Origin: an uncultured Persicitalea sp.
Lineage (GTDB): Bacteria > Bacteroidota > Bacteroidia > Cytophagales > Spirosomataceae
Assembly: GCA_950075905.1 (NCBI GenBank)
Contig: CATMVR010000102.1
Span: 1-10,650, forward strand
Direction of reading: 5' to 3'
DNA: 10,650 nucleotides
Below, piece after piece: positions 7,953 through 10,650 of this stretch; position 1 is the first letter of the stretch, and every line of letters starts with the position of its first letter. The position numbers and the translations under genes are program-made. Below the pieces are notes generated by a model that saw only the letters and a program-made list of their open reading frames with translations, was not told the DNA's origin and made no database searches.

Positions 7953-8435
7953 CTATTCCACGGAAAGTACCTCCGTAAAAGAATTGTAGTGGTCGCGGGT
8001 GTACCAGGCTCTACCGTCTGAGCCGGTTACGAGCCGTTCGGCACCGCGGTTTTTGCCTTCTTTTTTGGGGTTCACGTCCCACTCCCGGTACTGAATCCGC
8101 CGACCGTCGCCGGTAGTTTGTGGCAGATGCTTTTCATAATTGCCAAACTTTCGCCCGCCTACATAGCCCTCAGGCGCCCGGTCGTACTTTCGGATATGCG
8201 TCAATACCACGTACACCTTAGCCGGAATGGCATTGCTGTTCAGGGTAGACTCCGACTCGCTGACTGGCGGCGGCGGCGGCGGGGTCTGGGCAGCCGGTGC
8301 CGAACGGAGTTTCTCCGTAGCGGCCAGCGATTCCTGATCCGACGAAGAACGGCAGCCGGTCAGATTCAAGGTTGTGCCCAGCAGAAGAAAGCCCAGAAAA
8401 AAAGGAAGAAATAGCTTTTTGAATGTATACCGCAT
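7953..8435 (-). CDS. Barnase/RNase Sa-type ribonuclease domain lipoprotein
   Basis: The product is 160 residues from ATG 8435. It has a signal peptide (MRYTFKKLFLPFFLGFLLL) with lipobox LTGC (Cys28), a Ser/Pro-rich linker with six prolines, then a microbial RNase (N1/T1/barnase-like) domain from about residue 69. The catalytic set is complete: Glu118 in YREWDVNP (barnase Glu73), Arg130 and Arg134 in NRGAERLV (Arg83, Arg87) and His149 in RDHYNSF (His102). Barnase Arg59 is replaced by Tyr100 (GNYEKHLP). Barnase-type enzymes cleave single-stranded RNA after guanine. Lipidation would anchor it in the envelope, and the barstar gene follows on the same strand. The frame is open to 8519, but that start lies inside the terminator of the upstream operon, so 8435 is preferred. 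It may be a tethered nuclease, a contact or outer-membrane-vesicle weapon, or an RNA scavenger; the fold assignment is firm, the role is not. Confidence 0.92.
   Translation of the reverse strand: MRYTFKKLFLPFFLGFLLLGTTLNLTGCRSSSDQESLAATEKLRSAPAAQTPPPPPPVSESESTLNSNAIPAKVYVVLTHIRKYDRAPEGYVGGRKFGNYEKHLPQTTGDGRRIQYREWDVNPKKEGKNRGAERLVTGSDGRAWYTRDHYNSFTEVLSVE
8268..8283. repeat. GGC triplet run in the ribonuclease linker
   Basis: About five tandem GGC units followed by extra G encode the proline run of the linker on the minus strand (TPPPPPPVS). It is a short microsatellite whose length could vary without loss of frame, because the unit is a triplet. Confidence 0.6.
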
Positions 8436-8477
8436 TTTTAACAAACAAAACAATGAAACATAAATTAAAAATAACAA

Positions 8478-8510
8478 AAAACCCCTTCCATAGCTCATGA
8501 AAAGGGTTTT
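8478..8510 (-). terminator. Intrinsic terminator of the mhqO-mhqD operon
   Basis: On the minus strand AAAACCCTTT (8510-8501) pairs with AAGGGGTTTT (8487-8478): ten base pairs including one G-T, with a 13-nt loop, followed by TTTTTTGTTATTTTT. It lies just after the stop of the isomerase-like gene (8535) and before the ribonuclease start (8435). It separates the two transcription units and argues against the longer ribonuclease start at 8519. Confidence 0.8.
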
Positions 8511-8534
8511 GACACTCATTAAGCGTCTGATGGC

Positions 8535-8831
8535 TTAGTTTAAGGAGAATAATGGTAAGCGTAAAGCTACCATATTATTGAACATCAGTTCAGAAATTGT
8601 TGGGCTCATGTAATCAATCAACGGGAAATCTGACACAATGGTCATTACTTCTATTTCGCTTTCAGCTTTTACTACGCACCATAGTTTGGATCGGTCGGCC
8701 GTCAAGGCATATGACATGAGAGTACCCTGTTCCATCAACTCATTCACCTTTTGGCGCTGAGCGGGAATCTTCCGCGCAAAATCCTCCGTAATCTCGGATG
8801 GAAATTGTATTTCTACCATAAATTGACTCAT
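8535..8831 (-). CDS. Muconolactone isomerase-like small protein
   Basis: The product is 98 residues, a ferredoxin-like alpha/beta size. It opens with a beta strand MSQFMVEIQFP, then an amphipathic helix with IPAQRQKVNELMEQG, a strand SKLWCVVKAESE, a helix EVMTIVSDFPLIDYM and a hydrophobic end. The pattern resembles the muconolactone delta-isomerase / YCII-like group, whose best-known member moves a double bond in catechol degradation; relatives are mostly uncharacterised. It sits 19 bp after the MhqD-like hydrolase and before the operon terminator, so it is probably co-transcribed with the dioxygenase-like and hydrolase genes. A role with aromatic or quinone-derived compounds is inferred from context. 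The family call is moderate and the activity is unknown. Confidence 0.7.
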   Translation of the reverse strand: MSQFMVEIQFPSEITEDFARKIPAQRQKVNELMEQGTLMSYALTADRSKLWCVVKAESEIEVMTIVSDFPLIDYMSPTISELMFNNMVALRLPLFSLN

Positions 8832-8850
8832 ATCAAGCTATTGTTAAATG

Positions 8851-9492
8851 TCAGAGCGTAGCCGTTGCCATTACCTTATTAACAACATTTAGCTCATCAT
8901 CGTTGACGCTATGGGCAAAATTTTTGTAAAGTTTTGCCAAAACATTGGCATTTAGAGATTTAAATACCTCTTCCGATTCAAGTACCCGCTCCTTGGGAAT
9001 ATGAAAATCAACGTCGCTGCACCCCAGAAAAATCGGGGTTTGGGCAAAATCTCCCGCATAGGCGGGCAGCTTTCCCTCCGGGCCAATAAGCCCACCGCTC
9101 AGACCAAAAATTCCTCCATAGCGCTGCGGATTACGGGCGGCGTATTCGAGCGAAAGGCAGGCACCCTGTGAAAACCCCAGTAAGAAAATCTGCTCGTACG
9201 TAAAGCCCTGTCTCTCATGTAAATCTTTCACAATAGTATCGAGCACGGTCAGCGCGGACGACAAGCCCGGCTCATTTTCCTCAATGGGCGCCATAAAGGA
9301 GTACGGATACCAGGTATTTTGGGTTGCCTGCGGCGCCAGGTAGGCCACATTAGGGGTGGTGAGATGCTCTGATAACGACAGAATACTCTCCGCCGTAGCG
9401 CCACGGCCGTGTATCATCACCATCACTTTGTCCGCTTTGTCCAGGGCTGCTCCCCGAGTTACGATTGCTTTGGGATTGTGTTGTAGTTGCAT
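8851..9492 (-). CDS. mhqD: MhqD-like alpha/beta hydrolase (phospholipase/carboxylesterase family)
   Basis: The product is 213 residues, the usual size of the small carboxylesterase/phospholipase-like hydrolases. It is cytoplasmic, without a signal peptide. The oxyanion-hole segment MIHGRGA (26-32), nucleophile elbow GFSQG (Ser108), acid in GCSDVDFHIP (Asp160) and His194 in FAHSVND make a complete triad. Bacillus MhqD is a member induced by quinones and is encoded with an MhqO-type dioxygenase, and the same pairing is seen here. The substrate is not established. The start ATG at 9492 lies 48 bp after the dioxygenase-like gene, with a strong hairpin in the gap, and the next gene begins 19 bp downstream. 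A general esterase of the YpfH/EstB kind is the alternative reading. Confidence 0.85.
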   Translation of the reverse strand: MQLQHNPKAIVTRGAALDKADKVMVMIHGRGATAESILSLSEHLTTPNVAYLAPQATQNTWYPYSFMAPIEENEPGLSSALTVLDTIVKDLHERQGFTYEQIFLLGFSQGACLSLEYAARNPQRYGGIFGLSGGLIGPEGKLPAYAGDFAQTPIFLGCSDVDFHIPKERVLESEEVFKSLNANVLAKLYKNFAHSVNDDELNVVNKVMATATL

Positions 9493-9508
9493 GCTTTCAG
9501 AAATTTGA

Positions 9509-9528
9509 CCGGGGCATCACTGCCCCGG
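9509..9528 (-). repeat. Intercistronic hairpin between mhqO and mhqD
   Basis: CCGGGGCA (9509-9516) and TGCCCCGG (9521-9528) form a perfect 8-bp, GC-rich stem with a 4-nt loop. It has no T-run after it on the minus strand, so it is not a classical terminator. It may weaken read-through or protect the 3' end of the mhqO message. Confidence 0.6.
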
Positions 9529-9540
9529 CGTACTTTAAAT

Positions 9541-10485
9541 TTATTTGGCTTCGGCTACCAGTACGGGTAGCTCGGCCTCGATTTTTGCCCGGCGGGGCTC
9601 GTACCACTCGGGCAGTTTGAGCGAAGTACCCAATGATTCGAGGGGTTCATCTATCGCAAAACCCGGAGGGTTGGTAGCTATCTCGAACAAAATACCGCCC
9701 GGCTCGCGGTAGTAGATGCTATGGAAATAATTACGGTCCAGTACTTCGGTGGGGCTATATCCGGTAGAAAGCAACTCCTCGCGGATCGCGAGCTGGGTTT
9801 CGTCGGTATCGGTCGAGAAGGCCACGTGGTGCACCGACCCCGCGCCCTGCAAGGCTCGTACGTCTTTGGGCGAATATACTACATCTACATAGTTGCCCGG
9901 TCCGCCCGCACCCGCCTGAAAACGGTAGCGCCCTTCTTCTTCGGCTACTAAGGTATGCTGCATGGGATTAGTGAGCAGCGCCACGGTACGATCCACGCTA
10001 AACTCATTTAACGATACTGTATGGAAGCCGCGGACGGCGTATTCCAGCGGGATTTTGCCGTTATCCCAGCCGGGCCGGGTGTCATTGGTTGTGGCCACCA
10101 ATTCTACGCCCATTCCGTCGTAGTCTTCCAGCCGCAGGTAGCTTTCATCAAAGCGCTGATAGGGACCGGCGTACGGGATACCAAATTGCGTGAGGCGGTC
10201 CATCCAGTAGCGGAGCGAGGCCTGAGGAATAGAAAAAGCAGTATAGGTAAGCTGCCCTCCCCCCTTGCGGCCCCGGCTGAGTCCCTCGTAAGGAAAAAAA
10301 GTAAGGATGCTGCCGGGGCTTCCGGTTTCGTCCCCGTAGTACAGGTGGTACACATCGGGCGCATCGAAGTTGATGGTTTTTTTCAACATCCGTAAGCCCA
10401 GAATACCTACGTAAAAATCTACATTGCGTTGTGCATCGCTCGCCAGTGCCGTGACATGGTGGATGCCGTTTATGAGTGTGTTCAT
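9541..10485 (-). CDS. mhqO: MhqO-like ring-cleaving dioxygenase (VOC/glyoxalase fold)
   Basis: The product is 314 residues, with two vicinal-oxygen-chelate halves. The first opens GIHHVTALASDAQRNVDFY (His9/10), and the second has RGFHTVSL, GSVHHVAFSTD (His219/220) and REPGGILFEIATNPPGF (Glu268). These fit the metal ligands of the family. The conserved HLYYGDETGSPGSILTFFP and the C-terminal LPEWYEPRRAKIEAELP are typical of the ring-cleaving dioxygenases/hydroquinone dioxygenases grouped with MhqA and MhqO. Such enzymes are thought to open substituted hydroquinones or catechols, detoxifying quinones. It is the first gene of a three-gene operon with the MhqD-like hydrolase and the isomerase-like protein. 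The ATG at 10485 lies 29 bp from a palindrome. The substrate in this organism is inferred, not shown. Confidence 0.9.
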   Translation of the reverse strand: MNTLINGIHHVTALASDAQRNVDFYVGILGLRMLKKTINFDAPDVYHLYYGDETGSPGSILTFFPYEGLSRGRKGGGQLTYTAFSIPQASLRYWMDRLTQFGIPYAGPYQRFDESYLRLEDYDGMGVELVATTNDTRPGWDNGKIPLEYAVRGFHTVSLNEFSVDRTVALLTNPMQHTLVAEEEGRYRFQAGAGGPGNYVDVVYSPKDVRALQGAGSVHHVAFSTDTDETQLAIREELLSTGYSPTEVLDRNYFHSIYYREPGGILFEIATNPPGFAIDEPLESLGTSLKLPEWYEPRRAKIEAELPVLVAEAK

Positions 10486-10513
10486 GATTTGGTTTTATTT
10501 TATGTGTATCAAC

Positions 10514-10535
10514 ATTTAATGTAAATACATTTAAT
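10514..10535. promoter_or_regulatory. Palindromic operator upstream of the mhqO operon
   Basis: The sequence ATTTAATGTAAATACATTTAAT is an inverted repeat: AATGTA-AA-TACATT is perfect and extends to 9 of 11 paired positions. It also contains ACATTTAAT twice as a direct repeat. Its size and position just upstream of mhqO suit a dimeric winged-helix repressor of MarR or HxlR type. MhqR, a MarR protein, controls the comparable Bacillus genes. Which regulator binds here is unknown, and none is encoded in the window. Confidence 0.6.
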
Positions 10536-10597
10536 TTATGGATAAAGTTTCAGTGCTTTTATTTTTTACGTATCACTTCTGTTGGAAGGCTCCAAAG

Positions 10598-10627
10598 TTT
10601 GCTTCATCGCTCTCAAATATAACTTTT
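10598..10627 (+). promoter_or_regulatory. Candidate rightward promoter at window edge
   Basis: TTTG (10598-10601), an 18-nt spacer and TAACTTTT (10620-10627; one mismatch to TAnnTTTG) would drive transcription to the right, out of the window. It would suit a divergent gene, possibly the operon's regulator, just past the edge. No coding sequence for it is visible here. Confidence 0.3.
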
Positions 10628-10645
10628 TCCTGTTCCTAATAGCAA
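10614..10645 (-). promoter_or_regulatory. Candidate mhqO operon promoter
   Basis: On the minus strand, TTG (10645-10643), a 21-nt spacer and TATATTTG (10621-10614) match the Bacteroidota consensus exactly at -7. Transcription would start near 10607, giving a leader of about 120 nt that contains the palindrome at 10514-10535. A repressor bound there would act as a roadblock, unless a nearer promoter exists. Confidence 0.45.
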
Positions 10646-10650
10646 TTTAA

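Noticed and set aside
8436..8519. Longer N-terminus of the ribonuclease starting at 8519.
   Set aside because: It would start inside the intrinsic terminator of the upstream operon and place a second hydrophobic stretch before a clean lipoprotein signal peptide.

Overview
The window looks like a chromosomal piece of a Bacteroidota bacterium, most likely a member of the Cytophagales (Spirosomataceae-like). The 16S 5' end is of Bacteroidota type. There is a GldJ-type gliding/T9SS lipoprotein gene, several promoters fit the Bacteroidota TTG-N19-21-TAnnTTTG pattern, and Shine-Dalgarno sequences are essentially absent. The genus cannot be fixed from this sequence. I see no tRNA, insertion sequence, integrase, prophage or CRISPR array.

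Layout. Positions 1-63 hold the 5' end of a 16S rRNA gene on the minus strand, with its leader (boxA-like element, hairpin) and promoter at 228-258. Upstream of it on the same strand is a two-gene unit: an AhpD-like carboxymuconolactone decarboxylase-family protein and an unrecognised 118-residue protein, joined by an ATGA overlap. Divergent from these is a ComF-family phosphoribosyltransferase (1109-1810). Its end carries a hairpin that can serve as a bidirectional terminator against the convergent gldJ. gldJ (1861-3111, minus) follows mfd (3210-6559, minus), the transcription-repair coupling factor. In this sequence mfd is broken by a one-base frameshift in a ten-base G/C homopolymer. pnuC (6808-7428, plus) is divergent from mfd and ends tail-to-tail with a barstar-family gene (7425-7874, minus).

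The most interesting part is 7425-8435. A predicted lipoprotein carrying a barnase/RNase Sa-type ribonuclease domain, with all catalytic residues present, lies immediately upstream of the barstar-family inhibitor gene on the same strand. This is a complete toxin/inhibitor (effector/immunity-like) pair. Barnase Arg59 and barstar Asp39, which contact each other in the classical complex, are both changed here.

Upstream of the pair, and separated from it by a strong intrinsic terminator (8478-8510), is a three-gene minus-strand operon (8535-10485). It encodes an MhqO-like ring-cleaving dioxygenase, an MhqD-like alpha/beta hydrolase and a muconolactone isomerase-like small protein. This resembles the quinone/electrophile detoxification genes of the MhqR regulon. 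Upstream of it are a 22-bp imperfect palindrome, probably the operator of a MarR-type or similar repressor, and overlapping divergent promoter-like elements. These suggest that a divergent gene starts just beyond the right edge.
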